A DNA stretch of 64,000 nucleotides, taken from contig JAFSVF010000005.1 of NCBI GenBank assembly GCA_017450205.1, forward strand, positions 1-64,000, in the 5' to 3' direction. This DNA is from Bacilli bacterium. Its GTDB lineage: Bacteria; Bacillota_I; Bacilli_A; RF39; UBA660. A model generated the notes under the pieces. It searched no databases. It was not told where the DNA came from and saw only the letters and a program-made list of their open reading frames with translations. Shown here in pieces: positions 23,814-32,421 of the stretch (positions within the stretch are counted from its first letter, which is position 1; each line of letters opens with the position of its first letter). The position numbers and the translations under genes are program-made.

Positions 23814-26324
23814 ATGGGAAAAGAAACTGTTGAAGTTATCGAGAAAATCCATAATTATGCATTAGAAGAAATCATGGGAGATAGATTTGGAAGATATTCT
23901 AAATATATTATCCAAGATAGAGCAATTCCTGATGTAAGAGATGGATTAAAACCTGTTCAAAGAAGAATCATATATGCAATGTATACAGATAAAAATACTT
24001 ATGATAAACCATTTAAGAAGTGTGCAAATGCAGTTGGTTTAGTTTTAGGTAGATATCATCCACACGGTGATTCATCTGTATATGACGCTTTAATACATTT
24101 ATCTCAAGATTGGAAAAATAATTTACCACTTGTTCAAGTAGATGGTAATAATGGATCAATTGATGGAGATCCACCAGCAGCAATGCGTTATACTGAAACA
24201 AGACTTAATAAAGCAGCTGAAGAAATGCTTAAAGATATTAATAAAGGTACAGTTGCAATGGCTCTTAACTATTCAGATACTTTACTTGAACCAACTGTAT
24301 TACCAGCTAAATTTCCAAACTTACTAGTAAATGGTACAACAGGTATTAGTGCTGGTTATGCAACAAATATTCCTCCACATAACTTAGGAGAAATAATAGA
24401 TGCAACTATTAAGAGAATTGATAATCCTAATTGTAGATTAGATACTATTCTTGAAATAGTTAAAGGACCTGATTTTCCAACAGGTGGTGTAGTTGAAGGT
24501 AAAGATGAAATAAGAACTGCGCTTGAAACTGGTAAGGGAAGAGTAATAGTAAAAGGTAAATATACTTATGAAAAAGTAAAAGGAAAAGAACAAATTATTA
24601 TCCACGAAATACCTTTTGATGTTAATAAACAACAATTAGTTAAAAAGATAGATGATATAAGAATAAATAATTCTGTATTTGGTATGGCAGAAGTAAGAGA
24701 TGAATCAGATAAAGATGCTTTTGTTAGAATTGCTATTGATTTAAAACCAGGTGCTGATAAAGATTTAATTATTAAGTATTTAATGAAGAATACTGACTTA
24801 CAATCTAATTACTCATATAACATGGTAACTATTGTTAATAGAAGACCAAGACAATTAGGTGTATTAGGTATTATTGATGCTTATATTGAATTTGATAGAG
24901 AAATAGTTAAAAGAAAAAGTGAATATGATTTAGAAGTAGCTAGAAAAGAAGCTCATATCAACGAAGGCTTAATTAAAGCTATATCTATTCTAGATGAAGT
25001 TATTGCAGTTATTAGAGCAAGTAAAAATAAATCTGATGCTGAAAATAATTTAGTTGAAAAATTTGGATTTACTAAAGATCAAGCAGTTGCAATCGTAACA
25101 TTACAATTATATAGACTTACTAATACTGATATAGTAGACTTACAAGAAAAGCTTGATAACTTACATAAAGTAATTGCTGCTCTTGAAGAAATAATTAATA
25201 ATCCAGAAAAACTAGATTCATTTATTAAAGCTGAATTAAGACAAATTAAGAAAACTTATGCAACACCAAGAAAGACTGAAATAGTTGATGAAGTAACTAA
25301 TATTACAATTGATCAAAACGATTTAATTCAAAAAGAAAATGTAATGGTTGTATCAACTAAACAAGGTTATGTTAAACGTGTTCCACTTAAGAGTTACGCT
25401 GCTGCAAATGGCGAAGAAACTGGTCTTAAGAATGGAGATTATGTTATTAATCTTTATGAAACTACAACGCTTACTAAGTTACTAGTAATTACTAAGATGG
25501 GTTATTACCTATATGTTCCAGTTAATACATTACCAAATTCTAAGTGGAAAGATTTAGGAAAACATATTTCAAATTTAGTTACAATGGATCCTAATGATGA
25601 AATTGTAGCTTCATATATAATCGATGAGAATAATGAAAATCCTAATATTTTAATGACTACTGAACTTGGTATGGTTAAACGAACTAACCTTAAAGACTTT
25701 ATAGTATCAAGATACAATAAAGCATATACAGCAATGAAACTTAAAGATGGGGACTCTTTAGTATCTGCTTGTCTAGAAGATGATAAAGTATTGCTTGTTA
25801 CTAAAGATGGATACTACTTAAGTTACTTAAATGAAGAAATTCCATCTTCATCTACTAAATCAAGTGGAGTTAAAGGAATTGCACTTCATGAAGGGGACAA
25901 AGTAGTTAGTGCAATGGGTTATAAAGAAACTGATGATTATTTAGATATCTTTACAAATCAAAAGACTGCAAAACGTATAAAAATTAGTGATTTACAAACT
26001 TTAAGTAGAGCTAAACGTGGTGGTACTTTAATGAAGAAAGTAAAGACTACTAAGTATGAAATAGTAACAGCATTTATAGCTAATCAAAAAGATGAAATAG
26101 GTTTACAACTTTTAGAAGATATTGAGGTTCTAAAAAATACTACAATATCAATTATGGACTTATCTTCAACTGGATCTAATATTTCAAAGAAAAACTTTAT
26201 AAGAGCATTTGTATTTGCAACTCCAGTTAAAATTGAAGAAGTAGTTGAAGAAAAGCCAAAAAAAGAAAAAGAACCTACTAAAAAAGAAATTCAACAATCT
26301 TTTATAGAAGAATTTAAGATATAA
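23814..26324 (+). CDS. parC: DNA topoisomerase IV subunit A (ParC)
   Basis: 836 aa from ATG 23814, after AAGGTGAT. The breakage-reunion domain shows 'IIQDRAIPDVRDGLKPVQRR', 'GRYHPHGDSSVYDAL' (quinolone region with Ser-Ser and Asp), and the catalytic Tyr126 in AMRYTET. 'LSQDWKNN' and 'NNGSIDGDPPAAMRY' are the ParC (not GyrA) form in Gram-positives. C-terminal beta-pinwheel repeats follow, with no GyrA-box seen, and a Lys/Glu tail. With ParE it decatenates daughter chromosomes. parE, normally just upstream, is not here, so the pair is split in this genome. Confidence 0.92.
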   Translation: MGKETVEVIEKIHNYALEEIMGDRFGRYSKYIIQDRAIPDVRDGLKPVQRRIIYAMYTDKNTYDKPFKKCANAVGLVLGRYHPHGDSSVYDALIHLSQDWKNNLPLVQVDGNNGSIDGDPPAAMRYTETRLNKAAEEMLKDINKGTVAMALNYSDTLLEPTVLPAKFPNLLVNGTTGISAGYATNIPPHNLGEIIDATIKRIDNPNCRLDTILEIVKGPDFPTGGVVEGKDEIRTALETGKGRVIVKGKYTYEKVKGKEQIIIHEIPFDVNKQQLVKKIDDIRINNSVFGMAEVRDESDKDAFVRIAIDLKPGADKDLIIKYLMKNTDLQSNYSYNMVTIVNRRPRQLGVLGIIDAYIEFDREIVKRKSEYDLEVARKEAHINEGLIKAISILDEVIAVIRASKNKSDAENNLVEKFGFTKDQAVAIVTLQLYRLTNTDIVDLQEKLDNLHKVIAALEEIINNPEKLDSFIKAELRQIKKTYATPRKTEIVDEVTNITIDQNDLIQKENVMVVSTKQGYVKRVPLKSYAAANGEETGLKNGDYVINLYETTTLTKLLVITKMGYYLYVPVNTLPNSKWKDLGKHISNLVTMDPNDEIVASYIIDENNENPNILMTTELGMVKRTNLKDFIVSRYNKAYTAMKLKDGDSLVSACLEDDKVLLVTKDGYYLSYLNEEIPSSSTKSSGVKGIALHEGDKVVSAMGYKETDDYLDIFTNQKTAKRIKISDLQTLSRAKRGGTLMKKVKTTKYEIVTAFIANQKDEIGLQLLEDIEVLKNTTISIMDLSSTGSNISKKNFIRAFVFATPVKIEEVVEEKPKKEKEPTKKEIQQSFIEEFKI

Positions 26325-26342
26325 TTAAATTCTTCTTTTTTG
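26307..26342 (+). terminator. parC terminator
   Basis: AGAAGAATTTA and TAAATTCTTCT form the stem across the stop codon, followed by Ts. Confidence 0.75.
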
Positions 26343-26395
26343 TTGAAATAAATCTATGTTTTTCTTATAATTTTATATGAAGAATAGGTGATAAA

Positions 26396-26929
26396 ATGAA
26401 AAAAATAAAAAAATTCACTATTATATTTACATTAGTTTTTACTTTTTTTTATAGTATGTTAAATGTAAATGCTGGTGTAAAAAGTATCGGAGAAAATCTA
26501 GAAAAGAATTCAACATCAAGTACTACAATTAGATACCTTTTTGTATATAAATATGATTTAAATCCAAAGTTTAATCCAAATACATATGAATATGATATTA
26601 TTGCACCACCAGGTACAAATAAAATAAAACTAACTTATAGAGCAGCATCTCAATTTTCAAAAGTTGATGTTGATATGCCTGAAAACTTAACTAATGGTTC
26701 AATAATAATAGCAAGATGTACAGCGCAAGATGGAAGTGTAAAAGAATATAAGTTTACATTAAGATATTCGAATTCTAAGTTACTATACACTATTTTGATA
26801 ATATTTATAATCCTAATTTTAATAGTTTCTATTACTTCATTAGTGTTATATATTCTATGGAAGAAAGGAATTATTAAGATAACTAAAAAACATAAAGAAA
26901 AAATTGGCGAAGAAAATTATGTAAATTAA
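26396..26929 (+). CDS. Small membrane protein with one cadherin-like beta-sandwich domain
   Basis: 177 aa. Signal peptide (KKIKKFTIIFTLVFTFFYSMLNVNA), one external domain (about 45-128) and a C-terminal membrane helix (about 132-158) with a basic cytoplasmic tail. The domain shows the PF12733-type landmarks: 'YDLNPKFNPNTYEYDIIAP', a middle strand pair, and 'TAQDGSVKEYKFTLRYS'. In the same window this domain occurs in the 50001 protein and many times in the 52640 protein. Here it stands alone directly before two major pilin genes. It could be a docking or assembly partner on the membrane; that is inference. Confidence 0.75.
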   Translation: MKKIKKFTIIFTLVFTFFYSMLNVNAGVKSIGENLEKNSTSSTTIRYLFVYKYDLNPKFNPNTYEYDIIAPPGTNKIKLTYRAASQFSKVDVDMPENLTNGSIIIARCTAQDGSVKEYKFTLRYSNSKLLYTILIIFIILILIVSITSLVLYILWKKGIIKITKKHKEKIGEENYVN

Positions 26930-26940
26930 AATATTAAATA

Positions 26941-26970
26941 TTGATTTTGGACATATGATAATTATATAAT
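26941..26970 (+). promoter_or_regulatory. Promoter of pilin cassette 1
   Basis: TTGATT (26941-26946), 18 bases, TATAAT (26965-26970). The same boxes and spacing recur before pilin 2. Confidence 0.7.
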
Positions 26971-27000
26971 TAAGTTATGATAAGGAAGGAGAAAGAAAAA

Positions 27001-27549
27001 ATGAAAAAAAATAAAGGTTTTACATTAGTAGAATTACTAGCAGTAATCGTAATTCTAGCAATCATCATGATTATCGCAATTCCAGCAGTATTACAAACAA
27101 TGCAATCTGCAAGACAAAAAACATTCAAGGAGTATGTAACTAAAGTTTATAGCGCAGCACAAAACGCATATCTAGCTAACCAAACGTTAGGTGGAAATAC
27201 ATCTGGTGTTGATGAAAAAACAGGTGTTACAATGGAAGGACAATTCTCTGGTGAAGAAACAGCAAGAACATTTACTGGATGTAAAGCATATGATGTAGCA
27301 ACTGGATTAGGATTATCATCAACTGGTTCATATAAAGGAGCAGTTGTAGTATGTCCTGCAACAACAGTAGGTGCTGAAACAACTATTTGGGTTGGATTAA
27401 AAGACGATAATTATTCTACTAAAACATTTATTCTTTACCAAGGTGAAGATAAGATTGAATTAGGTACAGCTGCTGAATTCACATATGGTGATGATGGCGG
27501 AATAGCTAAAGCAGCTAATGGTGTAACATATAATGGAACAGCTAAGTAA
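27001..27549 (+). CDS. Type IV pilin (major-pilin-like), copy 1
   Basis: 182 aa from ATG 27001; AAGGAAGGAG lies just upstream, and an ATG at 26977 is before that site. N-terminus KKNKGFTLVELLAVIVILAI: short basic leader, Gly-Phe cleavage, Glu at mature position 5, Pro22-type kink (AIPAVL). Then an amphipathic helix (MQSARQKTFKEYVTKVY) and a small globular domain with two Cys ('TGCKAYDV', 'VVVCPATT') that likely form a disulphide, ending GVTYNGTAK. ComGC/pilin-like in build. High similarity in its first 50 residues to copy 2 shows a recent duplication. Own promoter and terminator suggest high, independent expression of a filament subunit. Confidence 0.9.
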   Translation: MKKNKGFTLVELLAVIVILAIIMIIAIPAVLQTMQSARQKTFKEYVTKVYSAAQNAYLANQTLGGNTSGVDEKTGVTMEGQFSGEETARTFTGCKAYDVATGLGLSSTGSYKGAVVVCPATTVGAETTIWVGLKDDNYSTKTFILYQGEDKIELGTAAEFTYGDDGGIAKAANGVTYNGTAK

Positions 27550-27560
27550 TAACAATTAAG

Positions 27561-27587
27561 AGAATGATTTAAATCATTCTTTTTTTA
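27561..27587 (+). terminator. Terminator of pilin 1
   Basis: Perfect inverted repeat AGAATGATTT / AAATCATTCT (27561-27580) followed by seven Ts. Confidence 0.85.
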
Positions 27588-27618
27588 TAAAATGTATTGT
27601 AAATAAAACAAAATTATA

Positions 27619-27648
27619 TTGATTTAAAATATATGATAATTATATAAT
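27619..27648 (+). promoter_or_regulatory. Promoter of pilin cassette 2
   Basis: TTGATT (27619-27624), 18 bases, TATAAT (27643-27648), inside a leader nearly identical to that of pilin 1. Confidence 0.7.
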
Positions 27649-27676
27649 TAAGCTATGATAAGGAAGGAGAAAGAAA

Positions 27677-28174
27677 ATGAAAAAAAATAAAGGTTTCACA
27701 TTAGTAGAATTACTAGCAGTAATCGTAATTCTAGCAATCATCATGATTATCGCAATTCCAGCAGTATTACAAACAATGCAATCTGCAAGACAAAAAACAT
27801 TCAAGGAGTATGTAACTAAAGTTTATACAACTGGACAAAACGCATATCTAAGTAATCAAACTTTAGGTGGCAATGCATCTGGAGTAAAACCAGTAACAGT
27901 TACATTTAAAACACAACCTGGTTGTACAGCATTCGACGTAAAAGAAGGATTAGGATTATCATCAACTGGTTCATATGAAGGAGCAGTAGTTGTTTGTCCT
28001 GGTACAGGTGTAAATGATCCTACTAAAATTTATGTTGGACTAAAAGATGATAACTATTCTACTAAAGGTTTTATTCTTTATGAAGGTGAAGATAAGATTG
28101 AGTTAGTAGGCAAAGATGACACTGAAGCATTAAGTTATACAACAGTAAGTGCTTCAAATAACTCAATTTCGTAA
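27677..28174 (+). CDS. Type IV pilin (major-pilin-like), copy 2
   Basis: 165 aa. The first 50 residues, through KTFKEYVTKVY, are identical to copy 1. The next block is close (TTGQNAYLSNQTLGGNASGV against SAAQNAYLANQTLGGNTSGV), then the globular parts diverge while keeping 'GLGLSSTGSY.GAVVVCP' and 'VGLKDDNYSTK.FILY.GEDKIEL'. Both Cys are kept ('PGCTAFDV', 'VVVCPGT'). The C-terminal tail is shorter and unrelated (SYTTVSASNNSIS). It has its own promoter, ribosome binding site and terminator. Two subunits that share the assembly helix but differ on the surface could co-assemble or alternate. Confidence 0.9.
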   Translation: MKKNKGFTLVELLAVIVILAIIMIIAIPAVLQTMQSARQKTFKEYVTKVYTTGQNAYLSNQTLGGNASGVKPVTVTFKTQPGCTAFDVKEGLGLSSTGSYEGAVVVCPGTGVNDPTKIYVGLKDDNYSTKGFILYEGEDKIELVGKDDTEALSYTTVSASNNSIS

Positions 28175-28196
28175 TAATAGATTATAAAGTCTTAAG

Positions 28197-28224
28197 AAAG
28201 AATGATATAAATCATTCTTTTTTT
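28197..28224 (+). terminator. Terminator of pilin 2
   Basis: AAAGAATGAT (28197-28206), loop ATAA, ATCATTCTTT, then Ts; similar in sequence to the pilin 1 terminator. Confidence 0.85.
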
Positions 28225-28225
28225 A

Positions 28226-28234
28226 TGCTATAAT
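28226..28234 (+). promoter_or_regulatory. Extended -10 promoter for nfo
   Basis: TGCTATAAT two bases after the pilin 2 terminator; AAAGGTGATAATG then ATG 28252. Confidence 0.6.
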
Positions 28235-28251
28235 TTATAAAGGTGATAATG

Positions 28252-29154
28252 ATGTTATATATTGGAAGTCATGTTTCATTTAAAAGTGATTCTGGATTAC
28301 TAGGAAGTGTTAAAGAAACTCTTTCTTATGATGCTAATGCATTTATGTTTTATACAGGCGCTCCTCAAAACACACAAAGAAATCCGATTGATGATATGAA
28401 AACTTATGAAGGCTTAAAATTAATGAAAGAAAATAATATAAAACTAGAAAATGTAATTGTACATGCTCCATATATTATTAATCTTGCTAATAATAAAGAA
28501 ATAACTAAATGGGAGTTTGCTTGTAATTTTTTAAGACAAGAGATTAATAGATGTAATACACTTGGAGTTAAATATATGGTACTTCATCCAGGATCATCAG
28601 TAGGTCTTGATAGGAAGTATGCAATTAATAATATTATAAAGGGACTTAATAATGTATTAATTGATGATGATTCAATTGTTATATGTTTAGAAACAATGGC
28701 TTTAAAAGGAACTGAAATAGGTTCTTTAGAAGATATAAAAACAATTATCGATGGAGTAAATAATAAAAAGAATATCGGAGTATGTCTAGACACATGCCAT
28801 TTAAATGATGCAGGTGTAGATATTTCTAGATTCGATGAATTCTTAGATAAATTTGATAAATTAATTGGTATAGAAAAAATTAAATGTATTCATGTTAATG
28901 ATTCTAAAAACGAGTTAGGATCTCATAAAGATAGACATGAAAATATTGGCTATGGAACAATTGGCTTTGATAATTTGATTAATGTTATATATAACAAAAG
29001 ATTAGATAATATTCCTAAAATTCTAGAAACACCATATATTGATAAAGAATATCCACCATATAAATTTGAAATTGAAATGATAAGAAATAAAGAATTTAAT
29101 AATAATTTATATAGTGATACTTTTAAATATTATAAAGGAGATAATCATGAATAA
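28252..29154 (+). CDS. nfo: Endonuclease IV (AP endonuclease)
   Basis: 300 aa from ATG 28252, four bases after AAAGGTGAT; ATG 28249 and GTG 28243 are too close to that site. The enzyme cuts 5' of abasic sites in base excision repair. Zinc ligands and family motifs are visible: 'IGSHVSF', 'VIVHAPYIINLA', 'MVLHPGS', 'VCLETMALKG', 'VCLDTCHLNDAG', 'CIHVNDSKNELGSHKDRHENIG' in part, and 'ILETPYI'. A normal-length TIM-barrel enzyme. Its stop overlaps the start of the RnfC-like gene by eight bases, so these are co-transcribed. Confidence 0.95.
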   Translation: MLYIGSHVSFKSDSGLLGSVKETLSYDANAFMFYTGAPQNTQRNPIDDMKTYEGLKLMKENNIKLENVIVHAPYIINLANNKEITKWEFACNFLRQEINRCNTLGVKYMVLHPGSSVGLDRKYAINNIIKGLNNVLIDDDSIVICLETMALKGTEIGSLEDIKTIIDGVNNKKNIGVCLDTCHLNDAGVDISRFDEFLDKFDKLIGIEKIKCIHVNDSKNELGSHKDRHENIGYGTIGFDNLINVIYNKRLDNIPKILETPYIDKEYPPYKFEIEMIRNKEFNNNLYSDTFKYYKGDNHE

Positions 29155-30310
29155 TAATTTAGAAGTAGTACAAGCGAATAATATAAAAATAGATAATAAA
29201 ATAAATACATTTTATAATCCTGATAATATTTATATTCCGTTATATAAAGGAATGAAATTAAATAAAGATAAAGATTTAAATGTATTAAAGAACGAGTTAT
29301 TACTTAAAGGTAGTGACTTTAATATTTATTCTCCAATATCAGGCGTAATTAAAAAAATAGATGATGATATTTATATTAATAATAAACCAATAAAAGCAAT
29401 AGTTATAGAAAATGATTTTAAAGAAGAAGTTAAAAAGAAAAAATATGCTACAAAATATATAGATGATTTAGAACCATCTAAAGTACTAGAATTAATGAAT
29501 AAATATAATATTCTTGATATACCTTTAAATCCAATAGCTAAAACTCTAGTTATAAGTGGAATAGAGGTAGATCCATTTGAAAGAAATAATACTTTTATTA
29601 TTAATAATTATTCTGCTAAAATATTAGAAACTATTGATGCTCTTATTAATATATTCCATTTTGAAAAAACATATTTTTGTATAACAAATAATAATAGTGA
29701 AGTAGTATATAATTTAACTTCTAATATAGGTACTTATCCTAATATAAAATTAAAGGTATTAGATAACTCTTATCCACTAGGATTAGAAAGTGTATTAGTT
29801 AGTAAATTACTTACTAAAAAAGAGTTAAAATGGAAATATAATTATTTAACATGTGAAGATTTATTAAATATTTATAGAATTCTTAAAAAAGATAATCCAA
29901 TCAGTGAAAAACTAATAACTGTTGGAGGTAATTGTATTGATGAATCGAAAGTAATCGCAGTTAAATATGGAACAAAGATTAGCGATATTATTAAGAATAA
30001 TATTGAAATAACTAATGATAAATATTTAGTAGTAGAAAATGGATTAATTGCTGGTAAAGTATTATCAGAACTGAATAATATAGTTACTAGAAATACTAGA
30101 AGTATATTTTTAAATACCAAAGATACTAGAAAAGAAAAAAAGTGTATTAATTGTGGACTTTGCATGTTTAAATGTCCAGTTGGATTAAATCCAAAATTAA
30201 TTAAGGATGGTAAAGGTGATAAGAGTAAATGTATTCATTGTGGTGCATGTACTTATGTATGTCCATCTCTAATTAATTTTAAGAAATATTTAGGTGATAA
30301 AGATGAATAA
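29147..30310 (+). CDS. rnfC: RnfC-like electron-transfer subunit
   Basis: 387 aa from ATG 29147, which has AAAGGAG upstream; earlier in-frame ATGs fall inside nfo. Two 4Fe-4S clusters are predicted near the C-terminus: C333-x2-C336-x2-C339-x3-C343 and C362-x2-C365-x2-C368-x3-C372. Before them come an N-terminal barrel-sandwich segment ('SPISGVIKKI') and an SLBB-like region. This is the RnfC/NqrA-like plan of the NADH-oxidising arm of Rnf complexes, but the NADH/FMN glycine-rich motif (GxGGxGFP) is not evident. Partner rnfD overlaps by eight bases; rnfA, B, E and G are absent nearby. Confidence 0.75.
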   Translation: MNNNLEVVQANNIKIDNKINTFYNPDNIYIPLYKGMKLNKDKDLNVLKNELLLKGSDFNIYSPISGVIKKIDDDIYINNKPIKAIVIENDFKEEVKKKKYATKYIDDLEPSKVLELMNKYNILDIPLNPIAKTLVISGIEVDPFERNNTFIINNYSAKILETIDALINIFHFEKTYFCITNNNSEVVYNLTSNIGTYPNIKLKVLDNSYPLGLESVLVSKLLTKKELKWKYNYLTCEDLLNIYRILKKDNPISEKLITVGGNCIDESKVIAVKYGTKISDIIKNNIEITNDKYLVVENGLIAGKVLSELNNIVTRNTRSIFLNTKDTRKEKKCINCGLCMFKCPVGLNPKLIKDGKGDKSKCIHCGACTYVCPSLINFKKYLGDKDE

Positions 30311-31187
30311 TACAGTTTTTATAAGAAGTAAAATATCTATATTTACCATTTCTTTGGTAAGATTATTATCATTATTACCATTCATTCTAGTAGGTATATA
30401 CTTAAATACATTTAAAATAAATAATATTAATCTATTTGCATTCTTAAAACCATTAACATATGCATTCGTTGGATTAATTATCGGAGTTTTAGTTAATTTA
30501 ATATTTACTAAAAAAAATAAAAAAGATAAACTTAGTGATATTCTTTTCTCATCATTTCATATTGAATATGGAGTAATTCTAGGATGTTTAATGAGTCCAT
30601 CAGTTAGCTTAATTACATTTAGTATTACACTTTTAATATTATTTATTATTAGCAAACTTATTGATATAAAAATAAATGTAATGGCACTTAGTTTTATAAT
30701 TATATATTTAATTACTAAGTATACAACTTCGTTTAATTTAGTAGAAAGAATAGCTACAAGTGATAAGGATTATTTAATAGGTAATATTACTGGTAGTTTA
30801 TTAAGTACAGGATTTATCTCATATTTAATAGCATTATTTATATTAAGAGTAAATAGTTCAAGTAAAACAGATATAAGTATATATGCAAGTATTACTTTTG
30901 CAATACTTACTTTAATTGCATCTTTCTTTACTAATGAAAGCTTCTATGAATTAGTATTTATTAATTCATATTTATTTATATTTCTTTATGTTGCAAGTGA
31001 TTCGATATCATCAAGTTATACTCTTAAAGGAGTAAAAGTATATGGAATATTAATTGGTATTATTACTTTTTCTTTAATGCTTATAACACCAATACTTGCA
31101 CCATTTATAGCAATATTAATAACAAGTTTGTTTTCTACTGTAATAGATAAATTATCTAATAAATTCCTAAAGAAAAAATTAACATAA
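30303..31187 (+). CDS. rnfD: RnfD-like integral membrane protein
   Basis: 294 aa from ATG 30303 (after AGGTGAT), with about nine membrane helices. Alignment by eye to RnfD/NqrB: 'LKPLTYAFVGLIIGVLVNLIF', 'EYGVILGCLMSPSVSL', and 'IGNITGSLLSTGFISYLIALF' which matches the family's 'GNIPGSxGETSALAxLxGG' block. In RnfD and NqrB an FMN is attached to Thr in S-G-A-T; I see no such motif in the expected stretch before IGNITGS (TSFNLVERIATSDKDY). So electron flow, if any, may differ. Closed by a terminator. Confidence 0.7.
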   Translation: MNNTVFIRSKISIFTISLVRLLSLLPFILVGIYLNTFKINNINLFAFLKPLTYAFVGLIIGVLVNLIFTKKNKKDKLSDILFSSFHIEYGVILGCLMSPSVSLITFSITLLILFIISKLIDIKINVMALSFIIIYLITKYTTSFNLVERIATSDKDYLIGNITGSLLSTGFISYLIALFILRVNSSSKTDISIYASITFAILTLIASFFTNESFYELVFINSYLFIFLYVASDSISSSYTLKGVKVYGILIGIITFSLMLITPILAPFIAILITSLFSTVIDKLSNKFLKKKLT

Positions 31188-31200
31188 TATTTACAAATTA

Positions 31201-31230
31201 AAGATATATTATTCAGTAATATATCTTTTT
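31201..31230 (+). terminator. Terminator after rnfD-like gene
   Basis: AAGATATATTA (31201-31211) pairs with TAATATATCTT across a TTCAG loop, then Ts. Confidence 0.8.
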
Positions 31231-31258
31231 ATATGTTAAAATTATTATAGGTGAAACT

Positions 31259-32419
31259 ATGAAAAATATACTTAAGAAAATAGATATTCCTTTATTTTTA
31301 ATTAGTATAATTTTAATCGTTATAGGATTAATTATGATTTTTTCTGCTTCATCTATAGCTGCAGTATTACAATACAAAGTTGCAGAATATTATTTTTTTG
31401 AAAGACAACTTATAATAGTAGGAGCAGGATTACTTGCATCCATTGTTATAATGAATATTCCACTAAGTAAATATAAGAGAAGTTCAAGACTATTAATACT
31501 TGGTATAATAGCAGTATTATTCGTATTAAAATCATATGGAACAATAACTAATAGTGCCAAAAGTTGGCTTAATATATTTGGTATATTTACTCTTCAACCA
31601 AGTGAGTTTGCAAAGACTGCAATAATACTTTATTTAGCGGCATCATATGGAACAAATAAAACATATAAAGGTAAATATGATCCATTTATGCCTTTAGTAC
31701 CATGTTTCATGATAGCAGCTCTAGTAGCATCAGAGCCTGACCTTGGTACTGCATTAATTATTGGAGGTATCACAGTACTTATATTCTTTAGTATTCCATT
31801 TTCGAAAAATAGTACAATTACATATTCTAAAATGTTATTTGTACTAGTAATGGTTTTAGGAGTAATAGTTTTAATTAATAGCAAATCATTTTTAACTGAA
31901 ATGCAAGCAAAAAGACTTAACTTCTTAAATCCATGTGATAGATATCAAGAAGATACAGGCTATCAAGTATGTAATGGTTATATAGCTATTAATAATGGAG
32001 GAATATTTGGAAAGGGATTAGGTAAAAGTACTCAAAAGTATTTATACTTACCAGAAGCCCATACAGACTTCATATTCCCAGTAATAGTAGAAGAAACGGG
32101 ATTAGTTGGAGGAATATTTATTTTATTTTTATACATATGTTTATTATTTAAATTATTAAGTATAGCAAGAAGTACTAAAGACTTAACTGGTTCAATAATA
32201 GCATTTGGTACATTCTCATATTTACTATTACATATGGTAGTAAATTTAGGAGGAGTACTTGCACTTATTCCTTTAACAGGAGTACCACTTCCATTTATGA
32301 GTTATGGTGGTTCTTATATGTTAAATGTAATTATTTTACTTTCTCTTTGCCAAAGGGTAGTAATAGAAAATAAACAAAAAAAATATCGAACTGAATTTAG
32401 AAAGATTATGGGTGGTTAA
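31259..32419 (+). CDS. ftsW: SEDS-family peptidoglycan polymerase FtsW
   Basis: 386 aa, about ten membrane helices. SEDS proteins polymerise lipid II into glycan strands together with a class B PBP. Motifs: 'IGLIMIFSASS', 'SAKSWLNIFGIFTLQPSEFAK', 'KRLNFLNPCDRYQEDTGYQ', 'GGIFGKGLGKSTQKYLYLPE', 'AHTDFIFPVIVEETG' with the catalytic-type Asp, and 'PLTGVPLPFMSYGGS'. The FtsW rather than RodA call rests on the 'LPEAHTDFIF' and 'PLPFMSYGGS' forms. The next gene begins three bases after the stop. Confidence 0.88.
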   Translation: MKNILKKIDIPLFLISIILIVIGLIMIFSASSIAAVLQYKVAEYYFFERQLIIVGAGLLASIVIMNIPLSKYKRSSRLLILGIIAVLFVLKSYGTITNSAKSWLNIFGIFTLQPSEFAKTAIILYLAASYGTNKTYKGKYDPFMPLVPCFMIAALVASEPDLGTALIIGGITVLIFFSIPFSKNSTITYSKMLFVLVMVLGVIVLINSKSFLTEMQAKRLNFLNPCDRYQEDTGYQVCNGYIAINNGGIFGKGLGKSTQKYLYLPEAHTDFIFPVIVEETGLVGGIFILFLYICLLFKLLSIARSTKDLTGSIIAFGTFSYLLLHMVVNLGGVLALIPLTGVPLPFMSYGGSYMLNVIILLSLCQRVVIENKQKKYRTEFRKIMGG

Positions 32420-32421
32420 TA

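Noticed and set aside
23814-26324. gyrA instead of parC
   Set aside because: The SQDWKNN and NNGSIDGDPPAAMRY forms fit Gram-positive ParC, and no GyrA-box was seen in the C-terminal domain.
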